Assembly: GCF_040183065.1 (NCBI RefSeq) | Contig: NC_091119.1 | Location: 60,553,892-60,617,891, forward strand | DNA from: Periplaneta americana | Taxonomy: Eukaryota > Arthropoda > Insecta > Blattodea > Blattidae | Direction: 5' to 3' | Length of the DNA: 64,000 nt | Part shown: piece by piece, positions 10,747 through 21,306 of the stretch | Layout of the letters: the number at the start of each line of letters is the position of its first letter | How positions within the stretch are numbered: the first letter of the stretch is position 1 | Notes under the pieces: generated by a model | The model's database searches: none | What the model saw: the letters and a program-made list of their open reading frames with translations, nothing else | Told to the model about the DNA's origin: nothing | Program-made: the position numbers and the translations under genes

Positions 10747-11383
10747 ACTATATCGAAAAATTCAGATATCTTGGAGCAACAGTAACAAATATAAATGACA
10801 CTCGGGAGGAAATTAAACGCAGAATAAATATGGGAAATGCGTGTTATTATTCGGTTGTCATCTAGTCTTCTGTCAAAAAATCTGAAAGCTAGAATTTATA
10901 AAACAGTTATATTACCGGTTGTTCTGTATGGTTTTGAAACTTGGACTCTCACTTTGGGAGAGGAACAGAGGTTAAGGGTGTTTGAGAATAAGGTTCTTAG
11001 GAAAATATTTGGGGCTAAGAGGGATGAAGTTACAGGAGAATGGAGAAAGTTGCACAACGGAGAGCTGCACGCATTGTATTCTTCACCTGACATAATTAGG
11101 AACGTAAAATCCAGACGTTCGAGATGGGCAGGACATGTAGCACGTACGGGCGAATCCAGAAATGCATATAGAGTGTTAGTTGGGAGGCCGGAGGGAAAAA
11201 GACCTTTGGGGAGGCCGAGACGTAGGTGGGAAGATAATATTAAAATGGATTTGAGGGAGGCGGGATATGATGATAGAGACTGGATTAATCTTGCTCAGGA
11301 TAGGGACCAATGGCGGGCTTATATGAGGGCGGCAATGAACCTCCGGGTTCCTTAAAAGCCAATAAGTAAGTAAGTAAGTAGGA
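10747..11383 (+). pseudogene. Non-LTR retrotransposon RT C-terminus, 5'-truncated
   Basis: The frame encodes KARIYKTVILPVVLYGFETW, FENKVLRKIFGAKR, RWAGHVARTGESRNAYRVL, a GRPRRRWEDNIKMDL block and ...AMNLRVP before a stop. This is the common C-terminal region of endonuclease-reverse-transcriptase LINEs. It then runs into a (TAAG)n tail. A frameshift or small deletion near 10855 separates the upstream YLGATVTNINDTREEIKR segment. The catalytic YADD box lies upstream of the truncation. Other copies of the family lie at 23096-23800, 24957-25470 and 60897-61870. Confidence 0.9.
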
Positions 11384-11704
11384 CTATATCGAATGATTGT
11401 GGAGAGTTCGCGCGTTGCAATAAGAATACCAATCTCCATGTGAGTCAGCACATCCAGGCACGGAAACTTATCTTATGAAATATATACTGTACATTTAAAC
11501 ACAAGTTCCTTCCATAACACAACCACAGCGCAATGTAAACAAACCGAACAATGACGCAAATATGGCGGCGTGCGAAGACTTGACTTATCGACATACGTCT
11601 CTGTTGCGCTCGAGTGGCTAAAACTTGTATAAGCATTTGTTTTGACATTATTAGCACGGTGGAAGAAAAAAAATATTTTTTTATCTGCTCCCATGAGAAT
11701 ATTT

Positions 11705-11808
11705 GCTTGTGTAAAACACTGAATCTGTGATCTCCAAGCCTTTTGACCACTTGTCTCACTCTGAGTCAAGTGGTCAACAGCCTTGGAGCTCACATATTCA
11801 GTTGTACC
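11705..11808. repeat. Imperfect foldback of about 100 bp
   Basis: TTTTGACCACTTG on the left faces CAAGTGGTCAACAG on the right across a 13-base loop. The pairing extends outward through TGATCTCCAAG/CTTGGAGCTCA and CACTGAATCTG/ATATTCAGTTG, giving arms of nearly 50 bases. It lies just downstream of the exon at 11840-12085 on the minus strand, within the predicted intron. Confidence 0.7.
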
Positions 11809-11839
11809 GGGGATGACCGTGGACGTTTTATATTCAAAC

Positions 11840-12085
11840 CTGTAGCGCCGCAAGCGTAGAGAGTGGCGGAACCAGGAAATACAGTATTGGTAGCGTGAGC
11901 AGCAACCAGACAGAGGCGGTGATGACAAGTTTGATGGACAGCGGGTACGCCGGATCCATCAGCCACATGGCGCGCAGGTCGCTCACGAAAGGCGCTAAGA
12001 AGTCAGCCAGGCGCTCCCACAAAGACGTGTGGCCGCGTCGTCGCCAGCTCCTGTGGTGCCTCCGGAGGTATGGACGCATGGCGCA
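11840..12085 (-). CDS. First recognised coding exon of membrane-protein paralogue gene 2
   Basis: The exon follows a strong acceptor (TTTTTCTTCCGTCGCAG) and ends at CAG/GTTTGA, 246 nt in phase 0. From its ATG at 12079 it encodes 80 residues: MRPY, an Arg-rich stretch (RRHHRSWRRR), PFVSDLRAMW, then a hydrophobic membrane segment at about residues 49-72 (KLVITASVWLLLTLPILYFL). Aligned without gaps with the exon at 41062-41284, 27 of the first 70 residues are identical by my count. It joins in frame with the last exon at 2752-2964. The ATG is conserved in both paralogues and may be the start, but the good acceptor implies at least one upstream exon, possibly untranslated. Topology and role are unknown. 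Confidence 0.6.
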
Positions 12086-12407
12086 CTGCGACGGAAGAAA
12101 AATAGCATAATATGCAATATGAGCTACCACTTCATCTTCATTAATACCTGCTATAGCCTACTATTACTGATATCGTCGAGCTAGTCTAGTCTATAGAGCA
12201 GGCCTGCACAAGGTTTGCGCTCTCCGAATCGGCTCACAGCTCGCGAGCGGAATGCAGATATGGGCTGCGCTCTGTATAAGGCTGGACTGGAAGAAGGGGT
12301 GATCTCGTATAAAATGTCATTAATAGCAGGAAATTTTCCCTGGATCTATTTAAATGCTTCAATTTTAAGATTCATCCCTTTGAAGGGAGTAACGGGCTAG
12401 CGGCGTG

Positions 12408-12612
12408 GTAGAGGGCTGGCCTCGCATTCGGAAGGTCCGGGGTTCTATCCCAGGGGCCGGTAATCCTAACTGAGGTTTTCCATGGTTTCCTCATTTATTT
12501 CCAGGCAAATGCCGGGATTGTACCTCTTGAAAGTCCTGCCATGGACGACGATTCTTCTCTTAATCCTTTCATATGTGTGAGTGAATGCTGTGCAATGTCT
12601 TAAATAATAAAA
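12408..12612 (+). repeat. tRNA-derived SINE
   Basis: A box A (GGTAGAGGGCTGG) and box B (GGGGTTCTATCCC) lie 30-odd bases apart, followed by the body GAGGTTTTCCATGGTTTCC and an AATAAAATAAAT tail. It abuts the foldback that begins near 12604. Confidence 0.8.
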
Positions 12613-13355
12613 TAAATATATATAAATTTCAATCATAAGACACATCTGTTTGCAAATATTTATTTGCTATATGAATATGGAATATATTAACGTTTTCGCC
12701 TTATTGGGCATCATCAGATATAATAAAATATGTAATCTGAACATTGATCAAATTGAGCAAATAACAAATGAGCAATATATTATACATGGTGTTGGATCTT
12801 TGTTTTGTTTTCAGTACACGATTGAAAATTCTACACGTATAATTACAACCAATCGACAACATAAGATCCATCAGTCACAACACAACATCAACATTGTACA
12901 CAGTACCTCAAGACATTTCATTCTTCGAACATTGTGAATTTTAATTAATTCTCTTTTAAGCTAATATATTTTATTCATTTGTATTCACAATTTATTTTAA
13001 CATTACTGATAATTCGTATAATTCTAATTGATTAATTTGTATTTATACTGTAACATGAGTTATATGTATACACAATCAAATTCAGTTTTAAAAGTTTGCA
13101 TCACATTGAAATTAATTATCCTCCAATTTTATTTATAGTTTTATACATAAAGCTCATGAAGATCCAACACCATGTATAATATATTGCTCATTTGTTATTT
13201 GCTCAATTTGATCAATGTTCAGATTACATATTTTATTATATCTGATGATGCCCAATAAGGCGAAAACGTTAATATATTCCATATTCATATAGCAAATAAA
13301 TTTTTGCAAACAGATGTATCTTATGATTGAAAAAATATATATATTTATTTTATTA
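12604..13355. mobile_element. Foldback element with arms of about 200 bp
   Basis: The left arm (12604-12805) and right arm (13155-13355) are near-perfect reverse complements from TAATAAAATAAATATATAT to AGATCCAACACCATGTA. Each arm carries the core CGTTTTCGCCTTATTGGGC followed by ATCATCAGAT, shared with the foldback at 5386. The spacer has no recognised coding. The element has no clear target duplication. Confidence 0.85.
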
Positions 13356-13598
13356 TATTACTAGACATATCTGAAAATATAAAATGAATTGTAAATGTCT
13401 TAAATGTTTGTGTTGTATCGGAAATGGCCCCGGCATTGAGCTGGTCCCTCATCCGGGGAGGCCCTTCATGTCCTTGTGTGGTCAAATAACGTATGTATGT
13501 GGTCCATAGCTTAATTCCTCTCCCGACAGGTCGCGGCCCTGTAAGGCCCGGGTGGCGTGGGTCGTGTAAATGCACCTAGAAGGTAGAGGTTGAACTGA

Positions 13599-13645
13599 GA
13601 GAAAGAAGAAGAAGAAGAAGAAGAAGAAGAAGGAGGAGGAGGAAG
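13599..13645. repeat. (AAG)n/(AGG)n microsatellite
   Basis: A purine-rich triplet run on the plus strand. Confidence 0.95.
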
Positions 13646-13650
13646 TAAAA

Positions 13651-13995
13651 TTACTTTACTTTGAGGTACAAGGGGTTGATGTAGGTTTTCTTCCCTGGTT
13701 CTAGTGCTTGTCGTTTTATTTTATAACACTTATCTCGAACGCGACTGTCCCATTCGCACAGAAAGCAGCAAAATTTTGTGTAGCCTAATTGTATTCCAAG
13801 AAGCAATACTACAACCTTCAAATCCCCACATTTATAAACCATTCGTAATTTGAATATTATCATTAAAGCAAACTTTAAAGAAATACACGTCTTACACACA
13901 ATACTAACACCACGGAAATCTCCTGGTAAATGACGCAGTAAATAGCGAATCTGTTTCTCCCCCTCCAAATGGAACCGAAAAGGGCAATAAACCAA
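13651..13995 (-). pseudogene. Relic of a dispersed arthropod ORF family (CCFLCEWDSR motif), N-terminal part
   Basis: The 114-residue frame begins with FRFHLEGEKQIRYLLRHLPG and contains LKVVVLLLGIQLGYTKFCCF then LCEWDSRVRDK. I recognise these as blocks of a widely dispersed, transposon-like uncharacterised protein of insects and other invertebrates. The piece at 45932-46328 looks like the C-terminal part of the same family. The middle is garbled (CKTCISLKFALMIIF), and part of the segment is repeated next to it (13934-14045 and about 14115-14185 share CCCTCCAAAT and CAAGGTGG). It is not a functional gene here. The function of the family is unknown to me. Confidence 0.6.
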
Positions 13996-14429
13996 TTTCT
14001 GCTTCTAGAAGACATTTTGACAAGGTGGTCTATTGCAAAATATAAATTACAGTATTGTAATTAAAGCTTACAGTGAAAGAAATACACATTTCAAGTAAAA
14101 TCATGTAAACTTAAGCAAATTCATACTGCGAACCTATTTCCCCCCTCCAAATAGAATTATAAATGCTTCTAACAAGGTGGCCTACTTATACTAATATTGT
14201 TTTCACATAATGGGTCGCCACATTTGTAAAACAAAATAGTTATACATGAAATACGGTGATTTTTAAATAGAATGCATATAAAATTAATTATATTGTGCAT
14301 CTCGAAAACCAGAACTGATGGAATATTCTGATTGTTATTTTTTTAATTCAGGAGGTCGAAATTAGTAAGAATTTGTTAGCTTTATGTCTGGTGCAAAATG
14401 GCTGTTGAACAGTGTGATTAATGGTTCAG

Positions 14430-14595
14430 TTTCTTTTCCGAGATTTCCTCCAACTGTAAGGCGAATGTCAAATAATCTCATAGAAAATCCTTGGTATCAT
14501 CTCGTCAAAATACCACAATCACCAATTCCACAGCGCCAAGTAACCACTTAATATTATATAGCGTCGATCAATAGCCGAATTAAAAATAATACATG
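14430..14595 (+). repeat. Decayed SINE 3' region
   Basis: TTTTCCGAGATTTCCTCCAAC, broken by the usual spacer, precedes GTAAGGCGAATGTCA, ATCTCGTCAAAATACCA and a diverged CGTCGATCAATAGCC end. It resembles 4505-4680 with more decay. Confidence 0.55.
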
Positions 14596-14759
14596 GACGG
14601 AGTTCTTTTTCTCTCTTCCTGTTTGTTACATAATGATAATAATTCTGTAGCTAAAGAAATATGCATTTTGCACCGCATCGTGAATAATGTATAAAGTATA
14701 TGTATCTAATGCCTACTAACTTCACTTGCATAATTCCGCTTCCGCATATTACGGATAGA

Positions 14760-15035
14760 CGGCAGGACTCTGACGCCACTTCGGCGGGACACGCCATGCA
14801 TGAAGTGAATCTGTGGAGAGTTATGTCATGTACCTGGGTGAGTGTATGTGTAATTGTTCGTTTAAGTGTAGTGTATGGAATGAGTGGTGATAAAGATGAA
14901 AAAGGGAGAAGGGGAAACCCAGTGACGGCAAATAGCCTACTCCTGTATTTCTGATCTCACCGGGAATGAAACCTTGGCCGGCTAGTCTGAAGGCAGACGC
15001 GCAACCACAGAGCTAAGTCGGCGGGCGCTTCGTAA
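14760..15035 (-). repeat. tRNA-derived SINE, minus strand
   Basis: On the minus strand a tRNA-like head with GTGGTTGCGCGTCTGCC lies near 15010, followed by a diverged box B and a body sharing CACTTCGGCGGG and GCCTACTCCTGT with the copy at 30970-31415. Decay of box B suggests it is inactive. Confidence 0.6.
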
Positions 15036-15269
15036 ATCAAATAACACATATACAATTGCATCACTTTGTTATTGAACATTTTACCTGTTACACGCTGTTG
15101 GTTTTCAACAGAGATCCTAAGGTACTTCCCCACACATCAGCTGGATCATGGTCGTTGCAGCATGTGACTCCCAAGAATATCATCACTTGTGTGAACACCG
15201 CCTATGGGCAGCAAACTCCTGTAACAAATTGGGGCCCAATATTTTCATTGCAGTTGTCACACAATGGTA

Positions 15270-15549
15270 CAGACCGATTATTTAGTCCTGACAGCTCAGC
15301 GACGCGAAAGAGGGGAAGTAATAGGAGTAGTGGGGAGAGTTCCGGAGTAGAGATAACAGTGAGCCGTCATTAAAGAAATGCAGTACAGCTTAACTGTACT
15401 GGAAACATAATGATCTACCGCATGCGTGACATCCGATAGCTCTGAAAACAAGCGACTGACTAACCTGAACACCCCTTGGCGTAACTTAATGGACTCGCCT
15501 GACCCAGGCGCACATTGTAGGCTACTGTCAGGACTAAATAATCGTACTG
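15270..15549. mobile_element. TA-flanked MITE, copy 2
   Basis: Termini CAGACCGATTATTTAGTCC and the inverse of CAGTACGATTATTTAGTCC are flanked by TA at 15268-15269 and 15550-15551. Its sequence parallels the copy at 7274-7551 throughout. The better-kept right end here defines the 25-bp terminus. Confidence 0.88.
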
Positions 15550-15994
15550 TAAATATAGGTATCAGTGGCGCCAACTTACTGTTCTCCAACCAGAAGTTAA
15601 ACCGTGAAAGGAATGTGCTTACTGTTCCGTATCTATTGGAGCGAAGTAGATAGATAATATTAGAGTTACAACGTCAGTTTAAAAATCATGCGCTCTCCTG
15701 CGCATGTTATTTCCTGTATGGAGGGATTACAATACCAGGAGATTAACAGTGATCTAATTTTGTAACTAGGATAGTATAAAAATGTATATATCAGTGTTAT
15801 GGTTTGTGCTTTGAGAAATAGCCAATAGAGATACGAGTACCCACGTGTGTGACCTTATGACACCTTATGACATCTTATGACATCAACATTCATCCACAGC
15901 ATCACCCCTCTTCGTTTCATTCCCTGGAGACTTCCTCGTGGTTGGAGTACAGTATATGGGCCCGTGGGACCCGAGCCTACCAAATAATTTGTCG

Positions 15995-15996
<2 letters not shown>

Positions 15997-16030
<34 letters not shown>
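15997..16030. repeat. (TTA)n microsatellite
   Basis: Perfect TTA triplets. Confidence 0.95.
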
Positions 16031-16031
<1 letters not shown>

Positions 16032-16196
16032 GCTGTCATCATTATCACATCGTCGTCTCATTTTAGGTGAATGATTCATTAAAATCAGTGAATAAAGATT
16101 TTTAAATACGTAAGTTAAAGTAAGGAAGCATTGTTGGCCCTTGTATACAAACAGTTAGCTAGTTAATAACAACTAGGGGAAGGATTTTGATGCATT

Positions 16197-16200
<4 letters not shown>

Positions 16201-16245
<45 letters not shown>
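16201..16245. repeat. Poly-T tract of 45 bases
   Basis: An uninterrupted T run close to the left end of the hAT element. Exact length may be assembly-sensitive. Confidence 0.95.
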
Positions 16246-16251
<6 letters not shown>

Positions 16252-16611
16252 TATACATTGTTCAGTTAGTTATAAATGCATTTTAGCGGAAAAGGATCTT
16301 ATCCATGCAAATTTGTTGTTGCATTTATTTGCATTTTTTGTCTATTTTGTGATTGATATATTGCATTTTTTTGTGGATTTTATAGCATTTTAGTACTTAT
16401 TTCAACCATTGTTACATACTATTTGGCATTTTATGCATTTTCGCGAGGAAATGTGCATTTTTGAAAGGCAATTTACTTTTCTTGTTTTTACCAATACGAA
16501 AATTGACTTGTACCTCCATTTTATGAAACGAGTAAGTTATTCTGCATCCCCCACTTTGCAACTTCATAGGAGCATTATGTTTCACATATGGGAAAAATTG
16601 TATTGTAAAAT

Positions 16612-17640
16612 ATGCGTGTCAGAATTGGAGCTGAAATAAGGTTTTGTGTGGATCAACACGTGAATAGAAGGAAGCACAAAATAGATCTACAACGAATTCA
16701 AGACGAAAAGCAAGTGGTTCAACAAATGTTACTTGTCAAGCATGTCCTTCGTGTTCTCCTTTTTTTTTTCGCAGAACTCTGCAATGTTTTAATTTCTGCT
16801 GCTATTCCACTGTTGAAAGTGAATGATCTGAAGTTCCGTGAGTTCCTAGAAAAACATACTGGGAAAGCTATACCCAACTATTCAACACTAAGAAAAATTA
16901 TATGGAGGAAATTCTACGAAAAAACAATAGAAGAGATTAGGGGTAAAAAATTTCGGTATGTATGGACGAAACTATAGATTCACAAAGACGACGCTATGTG
17001 GCTAATGTTGTTGTAGATACAATGGAAGAAAATGTTTCAGGTGAAATTTTCTTAATAAATTATAAATAACTAGGAAAACTGAAACAATTAGTAAAGTGCA
17101 AATCAAGCTTTCAGGTATAACTCCCTGTAAAGTTGATTTGAATAATTTGGAGGGAAAAATTGTTCCGGAGCCGGGTATTGAACCCGGGACCTTTGGTTAA
17201 ACGTAGCAATGCTCTACCAACTGAGCTACCCAGGACCTCTACCAGACATCAATCCAATTTTTCCCTCTATATCCACAGACTTCAAAGTGGGCTAACAACC
17301 GTCAAGCAACAAACATTGAGTGCACATAAACTGTCAGAAAAAGTGAGTGGGGAAATGGAAAGGCTGTATTGAAGAAAATGATACTGATTTCTTAGCAAAA
17401 AATAAAGGATTTCATGTGCTGTCTTCAATTACTGATGTTCTGCACAGTGAAAATTTTTCTGTAGGAGAACTGCCAGGGGACTTAGAAACCAGTGATATAG
17501 TTTTTATTTTAAATATTCACCTTTAGTATCGGTAGAAGTGGAAAGGAGTTTCTCGATGTACAAGTCATTGTTGAAAGACAATCGACAATCGTTCTCCTTT
17601 GACAATCTACAACAGTTGTAATGCAGGACTAAAAAAAAGT
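16612..17640 (+). pseudogene. hAT transposase, CGGBP1-like type, broken
   Basis: The coding trace begins with a BED-like remnant (FCVDQHVNRRKHKIDLQR), continues with ISAAIPLLKVNDLKFREFLE and ...STLRKIIWRKFYEKTIEEIR to about 16977. A frameshifted piece reads MDETIDSQRRRYVANVVVDT. The C-terminal hAT dimerisation motif VEVERSFSMYKSLLKDNRQS lies near 17530-17600. Together these match the transposon family from which CGGBP1 derives. Frameshifts, internal loss and the tRNA-like insert at 17161 prevent function. Confidence 0.82.
17161..17247 (-). repeat. tRNA-like sequence (pseudo-tRNA or SINE head)
   Basis: On the minus strand it reads GTAGCTCAGTTGGTAGAGCA (box A) and CCCGGGTTCAATACCCGG (a perfect T arm with box B). 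The acceptor stem nearly pairs (GTCCTGG/CCGGAAC). The anticodon arm pairs poorly and lacks T at position 33, so I do not call a functional tRNA. It is flanked by GAGGGAAAAATTG and its exact complement CAATTTTTCCCTC. Confidence 0.6.
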
Positions 17641-17785
17641 GAACATCTGGTATTTATTGTTTGTGTAAAATGTGAATTTTCTAAATATCCTATAGCATTT
17701 ATTTATTTTTAGTGCATTATTGCATTGTTTATAATGCATTTTTTTGTATTTCATTGTGTATTAAAATCCTTGCCCTAATAATAAC

Positions 17786-18340
17786 AGTCAACTAATGTTT
17801 TTAATACACAGAGAAACCGGTATTGATACAATCTAACAGTTTATTCATTCACAAGCTAAGAAGTTCTGTAACAACCTAGAAAATGTTCCAGACGCTATCT
17901 ACTACTCTCTCGGAAGGAAATCCACATTTCCCCCCAGAATCAAGAGCCGACTTCCAATGGACCTCATATTATAATCAAAATTTATCATCACACCAACCTA
18001 TGTTTAGAATTATTTATTAACAATTATTTTTGTTCATTGAGGAGTCCAATCTAGGCTGCCCTCAATTCAGTGTCATGTATTGTATTTAGAAATGATCTGT
18101 ATAGCGCTAAATGCGCTGACCGATCAATAAATTATTTTAAAAAATGTTTTTAAATTTTAAATCAAACAGAATACATCTTAAGAGAAAAGTAACAATGAAC
18201 AGTTTAATTTTTCTTCGTTGAGTAGCGGTGCTTAGTAAATAAAAGAACGAAAGAATCAGTTTACTTTAATTTTAGTTTTCGCGAACGTCGCTGTGCGATT
18301 AACTATTTAATGTGATTGTGATGTGATTTTCTTGTGCTGT
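17786..18340. other. No recognised feature
   Basis: AT-rich; no repeat termini or coding motifs identified. Confidence 0.35.
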
Positions 18341-18349
18341 CAATCAAGA

Positions 18350-18740
18350 TCAGAGATAAAATTTTAATTAAAAGACCGCGGATAGATCCTATCCAACGTG
18401 AGTGGGAACCCAACGATCATCGACAACCATCCTGTTCCGATACAATGGATTTGAATTACGTTAAAAAATCGGCCGATGAATAAAGTTCGTCCTCACATAT
18501 TTAAAAAATTTGTGGTTTTGTCGTGCGAAAGCGAAATAAAGGTTGCTGGTAAGAATATAATTTTCAAAAAATTGATGGCAGGACAAACATCCGTGGATTT
18601 TGTACGATGAACACAAAAAAGTGGTATATTTCGTAAAGTATGCAAGGAAGCTAGCGATTAAAAAAACTATTAAATTTCTCCACCAAAGCGGACTCCTTTT
18701 TTCATTTCCTCCGGCTTTTCCAACTGGAAACATGCCTTAA
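18350..18740 (+). pseudogene. Possible transposase N-terminal relic
   Basis: Broken plus-strand frames give KRPRIDPIQREWEPNDH and, further on, DKHPWILYDEHKKVVYFVKY. The second resembles the zinc-finger (TTF-type) start of some hAT transposases, where a short W.. Y....K..FC..C block occurs, but the Cys residues are missing. Assignment is weak. Confidence 0.25.
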
Positions 18741-19139
18741 GAAAATTTAGTTTTCATGAAATATCCCAGTGCCACAAAGAATCATGTGTTTACAGTACGT
18801 ACCGTTTGTCGTCTCGTGTAATATACAGCCATGGACTTTGTGAAAACTGTAACTAATAAAAGAACTGAGTGTATAATATTTCAAAATAATAAATTTAGCA
18901 AACAATATTATCAGACAAGAAATAGGCTATTTCTTGGAGGTGCACAATTATGAAATGCTGTGCTACAGTAGAGACAAATGAGAATTCTACGGAAATATGA
19001 ATAGAAACGATAGGCACGACCATGCAAGTAAATCAAATAGGATGATTGAATGGGATATTATTAAAAGTAATTTCAAACGAATATTAATAGGAAATACAGC
19101 CTATTTTGCAAACATTAAACTGGTAAAATGAAGACTTTT

Positions 19140-19705
19140 AACCAGAACAACCAAATTAAAAATATATAATACCTTATAAAGCCAGTAGTGACATATTCTG
19201 CTGAATCATGGGTGTTGCAAAAAGATGACGAAAATGCATTAAGAATATCGAAAGAAAAATTATTAGACGCATATATGGACCAATATTTGAAGCTGGAGAA
19301 TGGAGAATTAGATCAAACACAGAAATTGACCAAATACTGAAAGGTGAAGATTTAGTAAAACATATCAAGTCCATGGGATTGAGGTGGCTGGATCATGTGG
19401 AGAGAGTGCAAGAAGGAAGAAAGCCAAAACTTCTGCTTCATGGACGCATTATAGGAGTAAGAAAGAAAGGAAGCCCTAGGAAGAGGTGCTTACAGGACGT
19501 TGAGATGGATATGGGAAGAATGGGTATAAGAGGCTGGAAAAGGAAGATACGAAAAGCCATTGAAAATATTAGTGAAAAGCCTCTAACGATTATTAGACAA
19601 CAGCTTTGTGATTGTAGTAGTTCTACGGAGTTCTTAGATACGGACTTGACAAACTTCCGAAAGGCCGTATATAGAAAGAGGAGAGAGGGGAATGGGTTCA
19701 GAACC
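19140..19705 (+). pseudogene. Non-LTR retrotransposon RT C-terminus (second LINE family)
   Basis: Broken frames encode IKPVVTYSAESWVLQKDDEN, then RWLDHVERVQEGRKPK, LHGRIIGVRKKGSPRKRCLQ and DVEMDMGRMGIRGWKRK. This is the typical C-terminal part of an endonuclease-reverse-transcriptase LINE, distinct from the (TAAG)n-tailed family. The longest open part is 19373-19708. The RT core is absent upstream, consistent with 5' truncation. Confidence 0.8.
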
Positions 19706-19738
19706 TAAATCAATAGACGAAGCTACTCGGCAGCTGAG

Positions 19739-20145
19739 AATTCTTGATTTAAGAACTAATAATGGTGAAAGTTTTATTCATATTGACGAAGACAACAACA
19801 TTGTCTAATTTACATTTAACAGTATCTTCACGTTTTTACGTAAGAATGAAAAAAATCGTCTTAGCAGACGGGACCTTTAATGTCTGTCCAATATTTTTCG
19901 CACAGTTATATACAATTCATGTGTATACTAAAGGACGATATGTGCAAGTAATATTTTCCTTCTTACCGTCGAAAACTACGGAATGTTACGAAAAACTTTG
20001 GTCATTGATACTTAAACTATGGTCACTAATATTTAAACTGTGTGATCATAAACTTACACCAAAAACAGTGCCCTTGGACTATGAATATAGGGCACATGCA
20101 GCAGTCAAACGTATTTTTCCCACTACAAGTGTTCGCGGATGTTGA
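19739..20145 (+). pseudogene. Mutator-like (MULE) transposase fragment
   Basis: The frame contains IVLADGTFNVCPIFFAQLYT and IHVYTKGRYVQVIFSFLPSK, then CDHKLTPKTVPLDYEYRAHA and a terminal KRIFPTTSVRGC. The DGTF, QLYTIH and LPDK-like blocks are the MULE DDE core, with the first Asp in DGTF and a second in the LDYE region. FLYWCH or other zinc fingers and the CHW continuation are missing. A short internal duplication, LWSLI..LWSLI, is visible. It appears truncated at both ends. Confidence 0.85.
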
Positions 20146-20149
20146 TTTC

Positions 20150-20616
20150 ATCTGAGCCAATAATGGTATCGTAAAATAGGAAATGTAGGTTTGATGAATG
20201 TTACAATGAAAACTCGGGATCTAGGAAGTGGATAAAATCATTTTTTGGGTTGCCATTTCTATCTTCTGTAAATATATTCCATGCTTTCACAGAACTTGTC
20301 ATATAGCCCCTGCAAATCCCAAACCTTTTTAGTTTTCTGTCTACATATTAAACGCTTATATTGAAGATGAATAGACTTAGGATCCGGGACACTTTAGCAA
20401 CCAATGTACGCACAACTTGACTATAGAGTTCCTAGAACATAGTAGACAGACATACTGTGAATGTAAACAATGAAGTAAATATTCTGCGTTGTAGTCTACT
20501 GTTAATGGCACTCGTACAATCTAGTGACGGTGGAAAATGAAGTAGGATATATACCTCACAAATTTTCATGTCCCTCGGCGATTTTGAAGGCGGTAGCGTT
20601 ACAATGAACAAACATG
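20150..20616. other. No recognised feature
   Basis: Possible continuation of the Mutator-like relic at the start, otherwise unassigned. Confidence 0.3.
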
Positions 20617-20618
20617 TA

Positions 20619-21013
20619 CAGTAGTGGCAAAAAAAAAAAAAAACCGGACCGACCCTTGTAGCTGATTTCAGAGTCACAGATTCAAATTTTGCTAGTCACA
20701 AAACACATCCATCTTGTATAATTAATTGTAACAATGAAATTTATTGCATTTGTTCGATTCTTACTGTCTTTTGTTTCCTTCAGTGGCTCAAACTTATAGA
20801 CGAAAGAACTTTGAGAGTTTTAGTTTCATTTGGCATAAATATTACGTTTCTACCTCTATTCGACAGAGATAACTGCGTATTTTTACATTAAATAGCAGTA
20901 AATACCTCTGGCTTCACTATCCATATTGAAATTACCACAGTTTGACACAATACACAGCACAGGATTCTTTTGTATCAGCTACAAGGGTCGGTCCGGTTTT
21001 TTTGCCACTACTG
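20619..21013. mobile_element. 395-bp Tc1/mariner-type MITE
   Basis: CAGTAGTGGCAAAAAAACCG opens the element and its inverse closes it. The inverted repeats extend through GGACCGACCCTTGTAGCTGA, and TA lies at 20617-20618 and 21014-21015. Arms are about 42 bp. The centre is non-coding. Confidence 0.9.
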
Positions 21014-21122
21014 TACATACAACTAGTTCGAAAAAACTGTACACTATTAATTGAAAATGCACTGTTCGTTTCATAGGGAGAGACGGAAGAATACTGTACC
21101 TCTGATTACAAACCGGATTGTA

Positions 21123-21306
21123 CAATAGTGGCAAAAAAAACCGGACCCACCCTTGTAACTGATTTTAGAGTCTTGTTCACTCCAGAGCACGATAGACTGG
21201 TAACTAATACTTTCGTGGTTCGAATCCTGTCTGGGAAGGAAACTTTATTTGTTCCTTATTCAAATTTATTCCCAATACTTTTTGATTGCAGCGATATTTT
21301 ACTACT
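21123..21306 (+). repeat. Chimeric repeat: MITE terminus joined to a tRNA-like segment
   Basis: The first ~45 bases (CAATAGTGGCAAAAAAAACC...) match the terminus of the MITE at 20619. They run directly into GAGCACGATAGACTGG and GTGGTTCGAATCCTG, a tRNA-like part with a consensus box B. The repeat ends near GCAGCGATATTTTACTAC. A second copy lies on the minus strand at 35086-35275 with the same junction, so the chimera was mobile or amplified as a unit. Confidence 0.72.

Larger units (their letters stand above)
16174..17777 (+). mobile_element. hAT element, nearly full span
   Basis: TAGGGGAAGGATTTTGATGCA at the left matches the inverse of the right end, and the flanking octamers ATAACAAC (16166-16173) and ATAATAAC (17778-17785) agree at 7 of 8 positions. 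Inside are a 45-base T run, GCATTT-rich subterminal repeats and a decayed transposase (16612-17640). A tRNA-like insert interrupts it at 17161-17247. Confidence 0.82.

Noticed and set aside
17161-17247. Functional tRNA gene
   Set aside because: The A and B boxes and T arm are good, but the anticodon stem has a mismatch and position 33 is not T.
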